A DNA stretch of 64,000 bases from JBBDWJ01 sp963824095 (lineage in GTDB: Bacteria > Acidobacteriota > Terriglobia > Bryobacterales > UBA6623), in contig CAWGNS010000014.1 of the NCBI GenBank assembly GCA_963824095.1, forward strand, positions 310,001-374,000, read 5' to 3'. The position numbers were made by a program, and so were the translations under genes. This document shows positions 26,201 through 33,581 of this stretch, piece after piece. The notes beneath the pieces are model-generated. The model had not been told where the DNA came from. It worked only from the letters and a program-made list of their open reading frames with translations, and made no database searches. The stretch's first letter is position 1. Each line of letters begins with the position of its first letter.

Positions 26201-27224
26201 GGCACGCGTTTTCGGCAACTCGCCGGGCGGCTACGGCACCGGGCTCGTCGATGGCATCGCCCGCAGCGGGTCGTACGACGACACCAAGGCGCTGACAAGC
26301 GACTACGTGGCCCGCCTCGGCGCCGTTTATACGGCCGGCGCGCCCTGGGGATCGAACGTGCCCGGGGTTTACGAGCAGGCGCTGAAAGGCACCGATGCTG
26401 TGGCGCTGAGCCGCTCGACCAACGTCGTCAGCCCGCTGACCCTGGACCACTATTTCGAGTACCTGGGCGGCATGACGATGGCGGTGCGCGACATCGATGG
26501 GACTTCGCCCGAGACCTACATTGCCGACGTGCGCGATGTCGAGCGGCCGGCGATGGAGACGCTGCGCGAGACGCTGACGCGCGATCTGCGGGGCAAGTTC
26601 TGGAATCCGCGCTGGATTCGCGAGCAGCAGGACGAGGGGTTTTCCGGCGCCGTCGAGATCACCCAGACCGCGACGAATTTGTTCGGCTGGCAGGTGACCA
26701 AGCCCGAGGCGGTTTCGGAATATGTCTGGGACGAGGTGCAGCGGGTTTACGTCGAGGACTCGCATTCGCTCGGGCTGCGCGAGTGGTTCGACCGCGAGAA
26801 CCCCTACGCGTTTCAGAATCTGACGGCAGTGCTTTTGGAGAGCGCGCGCAAGGGGTTCTGGAAGCCGTCGCCGGAGGTTTTGCAGGAGACCGCCAACGCG
26901 TACGCGCAGTCGGTCGGCAGGCACGGCCCGGCCGGGGATCTGCGAACGGTCGACAATGCGCGCTTGCAGTCGTTCGTCAACGAGCAGCTTCGCGCGCCGG
27001 GGAATGAGCCGGGGATCGAGCTGACTTCCTTTTACGGCAAGGCGCTGGCGAAGAGCGCAGGAGCGCCGGCCGGGAGTGACGTGGTTGCCGGGCGCAAACT
27101 GGTGCCCGAGGAGAAGACGACGCCGCCGGCCGCGCCGACATATTCGGCGGCGACGGCATTCGCCCTGTTCCTCGGGGCCGCCGTATTTGTGATCGGGCTG
27201 CGCCGCAACCGCGACCGGCGGTAA
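23235..27224 (+). CDS. CobN/BchH-like chelatase with N- and C-terminal membrane anchors (possible HmuS-type dechelatase)
   Basis: 1329 aa. The CobN/Mg-chelatase large-subunit core is clear: NYGTHGTQEFLPGRPLGQL at ~553, LHIHLINEDKIPLGLHVHG at ~699 and GDGDNYLARHSEQ at ~955. Unlike cytoplasmic CobN it begins with a basic stretch and a membrane helix (residues ~13-30) and ends with another helix (~1301-1320) followed by RRNRDRR. By the positive-inside rule both tips are cytoplasmic and the large catalytic part is periplasmic. No CobS/CobT or BchI/BchD ATPase gene is present; instead ExbB- and DUF2149-type genes precede it. This arrangement resembles HmuS, which removes iron from heme in some anaerobes. 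Whether it inserts or removes a metal cannot be told from sequence. Confidence 0.9.
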   Translation: MKSGVKRKIGARRALSVLLLVVAAGAAYYWWTRPGIVFLGFPDMYRFVLADAKAKTGVRYDYWTQARVDDPKLEHADFRRYAVIYVSARRSDPLTPPIRKALAEAAAAGREVIVIPPQHTARLGVGVEHLEGKQEWLGEYWRYGGPQNMARFLETSAALFLGRNFPVEPPVPTPDDGYYHPDAPDVFSSTKDYLDWYRKSGRWHDGAPKVLVDFADGWKLGMNRATNAVIRAFEARHINVAAIFGVAQEAPFALEFQPDLIVSRKHGRWWMADSGVEVLDKKLDVPMLRGLTLLFTGETFGEYRKTRNGIRGAGLVMGAMVPELDGSISPTLIEGLDAVWYGRRFEAIEEERIERLVDKAERWIALRRKPNSEKRIAIVYVSGIGKGRITAASLNVPESLTNFLHAMGRDGYSFSHIPVDSGQLLDEMLTKGRNISPSQVGEIEELASMPGVELLPIDGYVAWFRSLPEAMQKEVEGTFGPPPGELMTVERGGKKYFVLPKLDFGNVLVLPQPLRGAKMNSRLQHNDHVPPPHQYLAVYWWLREVWKADAIVNYGTHGTQEFLPGRPLGQLADDWSDRVLGPLPNVYVYVMDNVGEALIAKRRGSAVTVSHQIPPIAAASLSEEDKAVGAIYRATEQFMAQEEFGPDGQAGGVPHSSALKERLREQIGRQAHAKSFDRDLGFDWTTENPSDEQVAELQLHIHLINEDKIPLGLHVHGRPSATKDVASLITQILGKPYIRRVAKLEFGFTGDRGEVYEHAKARAVELVARALEGAAPHAALAPDMQRVAQLKQAFAKTVEEIPNTLRALRGGYVPPGGGGDPVRNPSALPTARNLYGINPGEVPTRAAWDVGVQLAKDLLDREHKRLGRWPRKVGFTLWNTEVIRQNGTDLAQILYLMGARPLWDQNNIVSEVELIPAAELQRPRIDVIIQAASLFRDTFPDRMELLDKAARLVIATGDGDNYLARHSEQIETALKQAGLAARDARLYAAARVFGNSPGGYGTGLVDGIARSGSYDDTKALTSDYVARLGAVYTAGAPWGSNVPGVYEQALKGTDAVALSRSTNVVSPLTLDHYFEYLGGMTMAVRDIDGTSPETYIADVRDVERPAMETLRETLTRDLRGKFWNPRWIREQQDEGFSGAVEITQTATNLFGWQVTKPEAVSEYVWDEVQRVYVEDSHSLGLREWFDRENPYAFQNLTAVLLESARKGFWKPSPEVLQETANAYAQSVGRHGPAGDLRTVDNARLQSFVNEQLRAPGNEPGIELTSFYGKALAKSAGAPAGSDVVAGRKLVPEEKTTPPAAPTYSAATAFALFLGAAVFVIGLRRNRDRR

Positions 27225-27579
27225 GGTTACGTGCACCGCGCCAGAGCCGCGCACCCCGTCCGCATGCGCCACGACAGAGCCGCAGGCGTGAGCCGGCGGG
27301 CCGAGTCGCCGGACAGTGTGGGGCGAAGCCATTGGTTTGCGAGACGGCGGGCTGGCGTGAAGCGGCGCCGGTAAAACCGGCGAATTCGCGCGCGCAGTTG
27401 GTTCGGGGCCGCCGGGCTGGTTGAAAGCCGCAGGTCTGGAAAAACGCCAGCCCTGCGCTACGGGGATGGTTGGTTTCGGCGGCGGCTAGTCGTGGTTTCG
27501 TGGGGGCTCGGCCCGCCGGCTTACGCCTGCGGCTCTGTTGCGGTGGGTCTTGGCCGCGGTGCTAGGGAATTACCGTTGC
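27225..27579. repeat. Intergenic region bounded by a 26-bp inverted repeat, with an internal palindromic unit
   Basis: 27274-27299 is the reverse complement of 27514-27539 with one mismatch (core CTGCGGCTCTGT). Between them, 27427-27463 is a CCGCAGGTCTGG-type repeat. A related phrase lies at 18185-18212. No gene is seen in these 355 bases. Confidence 0.7.
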
Positions 27580-27990
27580 TTACAGATCCAGCGTTTTGAT
27601 GTGCTCTTCGACCTGCTCGGGGTCTACCAGGATCTCGGCGTTCGCTTCGCTGAAATCGGTGCGCTGGTCGAATGCCTGGAACAGGCTTAGCTTGACCAGC
27701 GCGTATTGCTCGGTGGAAATCAGCTTGCGGTCGTTGGCTTTTTCCCACTGCTCGAGCACCCGGCGGCTGAGGAACACGCGCAGGGTGAAGCGCGAGGTGC
27801 GGTCGGAGCTGACGCTGAACAAATGCTCGGCGCCGTCGTCCTCGCCCCACCGGCCTTCGCGGTAGCCCAGGTAGAAATATTGGTAGACGTAGCCGGTTTC
27901 CGCCGAGTAGGTTTTTTCGCGGCGGACCTTCGGAACTCCCTTGAGGGCGGGGGCCGGTTTGGTGACAAGACTACGCAGCCAGGAGAGCAT
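27580..27990 (-). CDS. Hypothetical protein, 136 aa
   Basis: No family recognised. The protein is soluble and mixed alpha/beta, with an aromatic N-terminal part (TGYVYQYFYLGYREGRW), a central FTLRVFLSRRVLEQWEKAN and an acidic C-terminal half. The coding frame has good third-position GC and a clear ATG start at 27990. It has no close operon neighbour and is convergent with the repeat-rich region after the chelatase gene. Likely a lineage-restricted conserved protein. Confidence 0.65.
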   Translation of the reverse strand: MLSWLRSLVTKPAPALKGVPKVRREKTYSAETGYVYQYFYLGYREGRWGEDDGAEHLFSVSSDRTSRFTLRVFLSRRVLEQWEKANDRKLISTEQYALVKLSLFQAFDQRTDFSEANAEILVDPEQVEEHIKTLDL

Positions 27991-28163
27991 GCACGACCTT
28001 CGGGCGACCCTGACGAGGCCCGCTTGGCGCCGCGAACGGCCACGGGCGAAAACCGCTAGCCGGGGGCAACGTCCGCGATCGCCGGTTCAGGGCCCAGAGT
28101 TTTCCCACGGCAGCGTTCGGAATTGCCCTCAAGGCCAGCCGGCGAGCCGGTATCGGCCTCGCA

Positions 28164-28772
28164 CTATTGTCCGCGGTAACGCTGCTCGCGGAACGGGTCG
28201 CCGTACATATGATAGCCGACGCCCTCCCAGTATCCGGGCCGGTCGTTTTCGAGGAACTCGAAGCCGCGCAGCCACTTGGCGCTTTTCCAGGCGTAGAGGT
28301 GGGGCACCACCAGCCGCAGCGGCGCGCCATGCTCGGCGGTGAGCGGCTCGGGGGCATGCCCGTCGGCCAGCAGCACGTTATCGCGCATCAGGTCGGCAAG
28401 CGGCACGTTGGTGGTATAACCGACGTCGCCGTGCACCATCACGAACTTCGCCTCGGGCTTGGGCCGCGCCTTTTCGGCGATGACGCGGAATGGCACGCCT
28501 TCCCACTCGTTGTCGAACTTGCTCCAGGTCGTGACGCAGTGGAAATCGGCGGTGATCTTCTGACGCGGCAGGGCCTTGAACTCGTCCCAGGTGAGCCGGA
28601 ACGGGTTTTCGACCAGCCCGCGGACCTCGAAACTCCAGGTGGCCGGGTCGAAAATGGGAATGCGGCCTTCGTGGAGCACCGGCCACTTCAGGGTGAGCGA
28701 CTGCCCCGGCGGCAGACGGCCGTCGTCGCGGCGCTCGCGTTCCAGGTTTTTGCGTTCGGTGTTGAAGAGCAT
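28164..28772 (-). CDS. Cytoplasmic sulfite-oxidase-like molybdopterin oxidoreductase (YuiH-like)
   Basis: 202 aa, one oxidoreductase molybdopterin-binding domain. ADFHCVTTWSKFDNEWEGV holds Cys79, the likely molybdenum ligand; GYTTNVPLADLM and HGAPLRLVVPHLYAWKSAKW follow, and the C-terminal GYWEGVGYHMYGDPFREQRY is typical of the short B. subtilis YuiH-like group. No signal peptide, so it is probably cytoplasmic, unlike YedY/MsrP. The reaction is unknown. I start at the ATG at 28772; an upstream in-frame extension (to 28931) runs into degenerate repeats and lacks similarity. It depends on molybdate uptake such as the mod genes at 47.7-50.3 kb. Confidence 0.86.
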   Translation of the reverse strand: MLFNTERKNLERERRDDGRLPPGQSLTLKWPVLHEGRIPIFDPATWSFEVRGLVENPFRLTWDEFKALPRQKITADFHCVTTWSKFDNEWEGVPFRVIAEKARPKPEAKFVMVHGDVGYTTNVPLADLMRDNVLLADGHAPEPLTAEHGAPLRLVVPHLYAWKSAKWLRGFEFLENDRPGYWEGVGYHMYGDPFREQRYRGQ

Positions 28773-29200
28773 GTTGGGTCCGTTGATCGGTTGATCGGAT
28801 GTCCGTTGATGGTTTGATCCGTTGACGGGTGGATCCGTTAGCGTGGGCGGCCGGGTTCCGCGGCGTTGGGGCCCGCACCTGTAGAATCGCAGAAGGAGGG
28901 TGGATTGTTCCGGTGGCTTGTTGTTTTTCAACGGCGGGTGGATCCGTCCCTTCCAGGGCGGAATTCAAGGTAGGACTTTCCCACGGCTGAAGCCGTGGGT
29001 TATTCGATGGTTCCGCCCCTTTCGGGGCTTAGGAAGATACCGGGCCGATTCGTGACGCCTTCTGGGCAGGTGGTTACCACGAGTGACCGTCATCACCGGG
29101 TGGCCGCGTTTTGCGGCTGGCCGCATGGACGACTGGCCGCAAGTCATTGGACCCAAACCGCTTCGATCCGATAATCGTCCCCGCGATCCAACACAACCCA
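28773..29200. repeat. Intergenic region with degenerate TCCGTTGAT direct repeats and two hairpins
   Basis: 28779-28840 contains four or five degenerate copies of a ~12-bp unit (TCCGTTGATCGG and variants). A 13-bp exact direct repeat, CGGGTGGATCCGT, lies at 28826-28838 and 28935-28947. Two hairpins follow: CCCACGGC/GCCGTGGG at 28980-28999 and GCCCC/GGGGC near 29014-29028. They look like REP-type palindromes; there is no T-run to make a terminator. Confidence 0.6.
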
Positions 29201-29638
29201 GTGCCTTCCCCATCCCATTCGGCGCGCGACTCCCCTGCCCTGTTCGACCAGGGCATCGCTTTGTTCAACCGCTGCGAGTTTTACGACTGCCATGAGGTCC
29301 TCGAGGAGGTCTGGACTCCCACTCTTCAGCCCGAGCGCTGGTTTTTGCAGAGCCTGATCCATTTCGCGGTGGGTTTCTATCATCACCAGCGCGGCAACGA
29401 CAAGGGCGCGGCCCGGCAGCTTCGCAAAGGTTTGCACAAGATCGCCGCCTACCTTCCCGAGTGGGGGGGCGTGCGGACGGCCGAGATCGAACAGCAGGCC
29501 CGGCGCTGCCTCGAAATCATCGAGCGGGGCGGGCAGATCGAGACCTTCCCGCGGATCGAGCGCTGCGGCGCCTACTCGGGCCGCGATTACCTGGCCGAGC
29601 GCGCGGCCAAAGCCGCGTCCCGCAATCGTATACTGTAA
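29201..29638 (+). CDS. DUF309-family protein
   Basis: About 145 aa. FDQGIALFNRCEFYDCHEVLEEVW followed by FLQSLIHFAVGFYHHQRGN is the DUF309 signature (an HEP-like helical fold with a conserved CHE.LE..W motif). Function is unknown; some members sit near nucleotide or sugar metabolism genes. The start is uncertain: GTG at 29201 is near the usual start for the family, and a TTG at 29111 would add 30 unrelated residues. Neither has a good ribosome-binding site. It ends 30 bases before the flavin oxidoreductase gene. Confidence 0.8.
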   Translation: MPSPSHSARDSPALFDQGIALFNRCEFYDCHEVLEEVWTPTLQPERWFLQSLIHFAVGFYHHQRGNDKGAARQLRKGLHKIAAYLPEWGGVRTAEIEQQARRCLEIIERGGQIETFPRIERCGAYSGRDYLAERAAKAASRNRIL

Positions 29639-29668
29639 GACTCACTTCGCCTTCACGCAGGAGTCCGT

Positions 29669-31132
29669 GTGTCTTCCTATCCCCGCATCGCCGCCATGCG
29701 CGACGTCGAAACCTTCCGCCGGCACGTCGCCGGCCTGGGCCTGTCGATCGAAGCCGACGACCGCATCGAAACCGCTCCCGATTCTCCCCTGGCGCAGCCC
29801 ATCGACATCGACGGTTTCGTGGCCGGCAACCGCTGGGTCATCCATCCGATGGAAGGCTGGGACGCCGAAGACGACGGCAACCCGAGCGAGCTGGTGCGGC
29901 GGCGCTGGCGCAATTTCGGCCGCAGCGGGGCGAAATGGATCTGGGGCGGCGAGGCGATGGCGGTGCTGCCCGAGGCGCGCGCCAATCCCAACCAACTGGT
30001 GATCGCCGAGCACACCCGCGAGGGCCTGGCGCGGCTGCTCAACGAGTTGCTCGACACCCACCGCGAGGAGGTCGGCAGCACCGACGATCTGCTGGTGGGC
30101 TTCCAACTCACGCATTCGGGGCGCTTCTCCAAGCCGTTCCGCAAGGACCGCCCCGAGCCGCTGATTCTCTACCGCCACCCGATCCTGGACCGCAAGCAGA
30201 AGCTGCCCGACGACTATCCGGTGCTGAGCGACGACGACGTGCGGCGCATCATCGACCGTTTCATTGCCGCGGCCGGCATCGCCGAGTCGTGCGGGGCGGC
30301 GTTTGTCGATATCAAGCACTGCCACGGCTATCTGGGCCATGAATTTCTGAGCGCGCACACGCGGCCGGGGCCCTATGGCGGCCCGCTGGAGAACCGCACG
30401 CGGTTCCTGCGCGAGATCGTGGAGGGCATCCGGGCGAGCACGCGGAATCTGAAGATCGGCGTGCGGTTGAGCGCCTTCGACCTGCTGCCGTTCCGGCCCG
30501 ACCCGGAACAAAGCGAGGGCTTGCGGCTGGGGCCGGGTATCCCGGAGGACGCCTCGGACTGCCTGCCCTATCGGTACGGCTTCGGCGTCGACTGCGAAGA
30601 GCCGCTGCGCTACCGGCTCGAGGAGACCGAGCGCCTGATCGAGATTTTGCAGCAGCTCGGCATCCGCATGTTGAATGTGTCGGCCGGCAGCCCCTACTAC
30701 AACCCGCATATCCAGCGGCCGGCGTTGTTTCCACCCTCGGACGGCTACCAGCCGCCGGAGGACCCGCTGGTGGGCTGCGCGCGGCAGATCGAAGCCACCG
30801 CGGCGCTCAAGAAGCGCTTTCCCGACATGGTGCTGGTCGGCACCGCCTACAGCTACCTGCAGGAATACCTGCCGCACGTCGCGCAATGGGCCGTGCGCAG
30901 CGGCCAGACCGACACGGTGGGCCTGGGCCGGGTGGTGCTTTCCTATCCGACCCTGCCGCGCGATGTGCTCGAAAAGGGCAGTTTGGAATCCAAGCGCATC
31001 TGCCGCACCTTCAGCGACTGCACGACCGGGCCGCGGCAAGGGCTGATGTCGGGGTGTTTTCCCCTCGACCCGTTCTACCGCAAGCTGCCCGAGGCGGAGA
31101 TTGTGCGCCAGGTGAAGGCTTCGCTGCGCTGA
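29669..31132 (+). CDS. NADH:flavin oxidoreductase, Old Yellow Enzyme family
   Basis: 487 aa. The FMN TIM-barrel is marked by LVGFQLTHSGRFSKP and by DIKHCHGYLGHEFLSAHTR, which carries the catalytic His pair, then GGPLENRTRFLREIV. Near the C-terminus, GLGRVVLSYPTL and C-terminal Cys residues (CRTFSDCTTGPRQGLMSGC) resemble the cysteine region of the 2,4-dienoyl-CoA reductase branch, although the long FAD/NADH domain of those enzymes is absent. It would reduce an activated C=C bond in the cytoplasm. The GTG at 29669 follows GGAG by 5 bases. The insert at residues ~60-130 is longer than in most homologues. Substrate unknown. Confidence 0.87.
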   Translation: MSSYPRIAAMRDVETFRRHVAGLGLSIEADDRIETAPDSPLAQPIDIDGFVAGNRWVIHPMEGWDAEDDGNPSELVRRRWRNFGRSGAKWIWGGEAMAVLPEARANPNQLVIAEHTREGLARLLNELLDTHREEVGSTDDLLVGFQLTHSGRFSKPFRKDRPEPLILYRHPILDRKQKLPDDYPVLSDDDVRRIIDRFIAAAGIAESCGAAFVDIKHCHGYLGHEFLSAHTRPGPYGGPLENRTRFLREIVEGIRASTRNLKIGVRLSAFDLLPFRPDPEQSEGLRLGPGIPEDASDCLPYRYGFGVDCEEPLRYRLEETERLIEILQQLGIRMLNVSAGSPYYNPHIQRPALFPPSDGYQPPEDPLVGCARQIEATAALKKRFPDMVLVGTAYSYLQEYLPHVAQWAVRSGQTDTVGLGRVVLSYPTLPRDVLEKGSLESKRICRTFSDCTTGPRQGLMSGCFPLDPFYRKLPEAEIVRQVKASLR

Positions 31133-31154
31133 GGGTTGGTCGTCCGCGAGCCTG

Positions 31155-31406
31155 TCAGCGGTAAGCCTCGGAGCGATGTTTGACGGCCAGGATCTCGATG
31201 GTGTCTCCCCGATCCCGGAAACGAATGCGGTAGGCGCCTACGCGGAGGCGGAGCTCGGGCGGTTCGATTTCTTGGAGGCGCTTGATATCGCCTTCACCGA
31301 TCGCGAGGAAACGCGCCAGGCCATGGAGGATGCGTAGCGCGGTCGGTTGGTCGATGGCTTGAAGATCCGCCCGCGCCTGGGCGGTCCAGGCAAGGTTCTT
31401 GGCCAT
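31155..31406 (-). CDS. RelE/ParE-family toxin
   Basis: 83 aa. NLAWTAQARADLQAID at the start and LRLRVGAYRIRFRDRGDTIEILAVKHRSEAYR at the end are the typical RelE/ParE fold boundaries, including the C-terminal basic and aromatic residues used on mRNA or gyrase. The class (ribosome-dependent RNase or gyrase poison) is not clear. It follows the antitoxin-like gene by 9 bases. Confidence 0.85.
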   Translation of the reverse strand: MAKNLAWTAQARADLQAIDQPTALRILHGLARFLAIGEGDIKRLQEIEPPELRLRVGAYRIRFRDRGDTIEILAVKHRSEAYR

Positions 31407-31415
31407 GCCGGCGAC

Positions 31416-31736
31416 CTATCGTTCCGGGTGTTTGGATTCGGGAGGAAGGGGCGTGCGGCCCATGCGCTCGAAGTCCTCGGGCACCAGGCCGAATTCGGCG
31501 AGGATTTCTTCGTGGGGTATGGGCTGATTGCGCTTCAGCCACTCACGCGCTTCCGCCGCGCCGCGCTGTTCCTCATCGCTGATGGCTTCGTCTTCCACGG
31601 CAGCGTTGACGCCGATCCGGGATTGCGGATCGAGCATCGTTTCCAATAAGCTGCGGACCGCGCTGAGTTGCTCAGGCGGCAAGCGGTCGAGGTAGGCATG
31701 GGCCAAGCGGCGTTCCTGCGTGGCGTCAGGTTCCAT
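31416..31736 (-). CDS. Probable antitoxin of the RelE/ParE-type toxin
   Basis: 106 aa, acidic and helical. DRLPPEQLSAVRSLLETMLDP at the N-terminus and the E-rich centre (EDEAISDEEQRGAAEAREWLKR) match the uncharacterised antitoxin type often paired with ParE-like toxins. The ATG at 31736 has GGAG 6 bases upstream; a start four codons earlier (31748) is less likely. It is the first gene of the pair. Confidence 0.75.
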   Translation of the reverse strand: MEPDATQERRLAHAYLDRLPPEQLSAVRSLLETMLDPQSRIGVNAAVEDEAISDEEQRGAAEAREWLKRNQPIPHEEILAEFGLVPEDFERMGRTPLPPESKHPER

Positions 31737-32059
31737 CGTTTGCTCCAAACCTGCGGGCGATATCCGGCAAACCGCAGATAACGTTTATCTTAGCATTCGG
31801 CTCGCAACCCGCCATCCGCAGCGGCTACCCCCTGTCGGCGACTCCCGGGTGCAGGGTTGGCGCGGCGGGCTGGCGGCAGCCGTGCCTCTGGCGCGTTGAA
31901 TCAGATGTACAGCTTGGTCCGCGCTGCCGATCCTGAAGGATTGGGGCCCGGTCAATGGCTGACGCAGGCGGCGCGCCGGGCCGCTTGGCTGCCCGCCCCA
32001 GGCCCGGGTTCGCCGGTTCCGCGGCCTTGCGGGTCGAAAAGTCTTGGGTTTACAATGGC

Positions 32060-32089
32060 TTGACACCTTGGACCGGCTCCGTGGAGAAT
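32060..32089 (+). promoter_or_regulatory. Probable sigma-70-type promoter of the cytochrome peroxidase gene
   Basis: TTGACA at 32060-32065 and GAGAAT at 32084-32089 with an 18-base spacer lie 21 bases before the ATG at 32111. The -35 is perfect, the -10 differs from TATAAT at two or three positions. The rest of the 31737-32110 spacer shows nothing notable. Confidence 0.4.
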
Positions 32090-32110
32090 ACCGCCAGTGA
32101 GGAGGAACAC

Positions 32111-33193
32111 ATGATGCGGCGAAAGAGGAATCGAATGACGGTGGGGAAAATTACAATTGGCTTGGTTGCAGCACTCACCTTTGTGGGCTGTGGGTCTGCC
32201 CCCCAACCCGAGGCCCCCGAGAAGAAAGCGGCCGCGCCCGAGTTTCCGCAGTTACCGGGTTACGCCGCCATGCAGGTTCCACCCGACAACCCGATGACGG
32301 CCGAGAAGGTCGCCCTGGGCAAGGCGCTCTACTACGACAAACGCCTGAGCGGCGACGGCTCGCGCTCCTGCTATTCCTGCCACCTCAAGGAAAACGGCCT
32401 GACCGACGGCCGGCCGGTGGCGATCGGCGCCTTCAACAAGACGCTGACGCGCAGCAGCCCGACGCTTTGGAACATCGGCTATCACGACGCGTTCTATTGG
32501 GACGGCCGTTCGCCCTCTCTCGAAAAGCAGGTGCAAGGCGCCTGGAGTGGCGGCAACATGGGAGCTTCGGGCAAGGACGGCGCTCCGGACATGGCCGCCA
32601 TCTGCGCCAATCTGCAGGCGATTCCCGGCTACGCGGAGCAGTTTCAGGCCGTATTCGGCGGTCCGGCGACCCCCGACAACGTCGCCATGGCGGTGGCTTC
32701 GTTCATGCGCACGATCGTTTCGACCGATTCGGCCTGGGTTCGCTTCCGCAACGGTGACGAGAGCGCCTTCGACGACGCGGCCAAACGCGGCTGGCAGATT
32801 TTCAGCGAAAAGGCGAAGTGCACCAACTGCCACGACGGCATCCTGATGACCGACCTGCAGTACCACAATGTCGGCATCGGCATGGACGCCGCCAAGCCCG
32901 ATGTCGGCCGCTTCGCGGTCACCAAGGACGAAAAGGACACCGGGGCGTTCAAGACGCCGACCCTGCTGGATATCTCCAAATCCGCGCCGTACTTCCACGA
33001 CGGCAGCCAGCCCGACCTGCGCGAGGCGGTCAAGCTGATGTCCACCGGCGGCAAGCCCAACAAGTATCTCGACGAGACCAATCTGGCCGACGCCAAAAAC
33101 GCCAAGCTCACCGACGCCGAAATCGACGACATGATGGCGTTCTTGAAGGCGCTCGACGTGAACTACAACATCGAAGAGCCGACGCTGCCGTAA
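32111..33193 (+). CDS. Di-heme cytochrome c peroxidase (MauG/CcpA family), lipoprotein
   Basis: 361 aa. The N-terminus has a basic start, a hydrophobic core and the lipobox LTFVGC (Cys27), so the protein is probably anchored to a membrane and faces the periplasm. Two c-type heme motifs are present, CYSCH at 87-91 and CTNCH at 237-241, spaced as in bacterial cytochrome c peroxidases. The region APYFHDGSQ near residue ~295 is also typical. It would reduce peroxide using electrons from small cytochromes or act as a MauG-like oxidase. GGAGG lies 6 bases before the ATG at 32111. A strong terminator follows at 33215. Confidence 0.94.
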   Translation: MMRRKRNRMTVGKITIGLVAALTFVGCGSAPQPEAPEKKAAAPEFPQLPGYAAMQVPPDNPMTAEKVALGKALYYDKRLSGDGSRSCYSCHLKENGLTDGRPVAIGAFNKTLTRSSPTLWNIGYHDAFYWDGRSPSLEKQVQGAWSGGNMGASGKDGAPDMAAICANLQAIPGYAEQFQAVFGGPATPDNVAMAVASFMRTIVSTDSAWVRFRNGDESAFDDAAKRGWQIFSEKAKCTNCHDGILMTDLQYHNVGIGMDAAKPDVGRFAVTKDEKDTGAFKTPTLLDISKSAPYFHDGSQPDLREAVKLMSTGGKPNKYLDETNLADAKNAKLTDAEIDDMMAFLKALDVNYNIEEPTLP

Positions 33194-33214
33194 GCGGTTC
33201 TTTTCGAGACATTC

Positions 33215-33245
33215 AAGGGGGCGCCGCGGCGCCCCCTTTTGTTTT
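33215..33245 (+). terminator. Strong intrinsic terminator after the cytochrome peroxidase gene
   Basis: An inverted repeat of 9-11 bp, AAGGGGGCG.../...CGCCCCCTT, is followed by TTTTGTTTTT. It starts 22 bases after the stop codon of the peroxidase gene. Confidence 0.88.
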
Positions 33246-33347
33246 TGGACCAGCGGCAAGGCATTCTTGGACCGGCGCGGGCTGGTTGGGAACGGGTCGC
33301 GAGAACCGGGCTCAGAACCCGGTAGGATGATTTGTCATACTAGACTT

Positions 33348-33581
33348 ATGGTCCGGAAAATCGCGATTACCCTTGAGGAAAGCACGGTCGCCCAGCTCGA
33401 TCGCTGGGTGATCGAGGGCAAGTACACGAATCGGAGCCGGGCGCTGCAGCGCGCCGTCGACGCCCTTTTGGAACGGGAGAAGAGAACCCGGTTGGCCCGG
33501 GAACTGGCCAAGCTCGATCCTGAGGAAGAAACGGCTCTGGCGGAAAAACATTTCGGAGACGAGCCATGGCCGCCATATTGA
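33348..33581 (+). CDS. Ribbon-helix-helix antitoxin (CopG/MazE-like)
   Basis: 77 aa. MVRKIAITLEESTVAQLDRW followed by TNRSRALQRAVDALLE is a typical ribbon-helix-helix DNA-binding dimer domain; the C-terminal acidic tail (EEETALAEKHFGDEPW) would wrap the toxin. I chose the ATG at 33348, as upstream in-frame residues are not family-like. It overlaps the toxin gene by 16 bases. Confidence 0.85.
   Translation: MVRKIAITLEESTVAQLDRWVIEGKYTNRSRALQRAVDALLEREKRTRLARELAKLDPEEETALAEKHFGDEPWPPY

Noticed and set aside
28980..28999. Intrinsic terminator at CCCACGGC/GCCGTGGG
   Set aside because: A good hairpin but no T-run on either strand; better described as a palindromic repeat.
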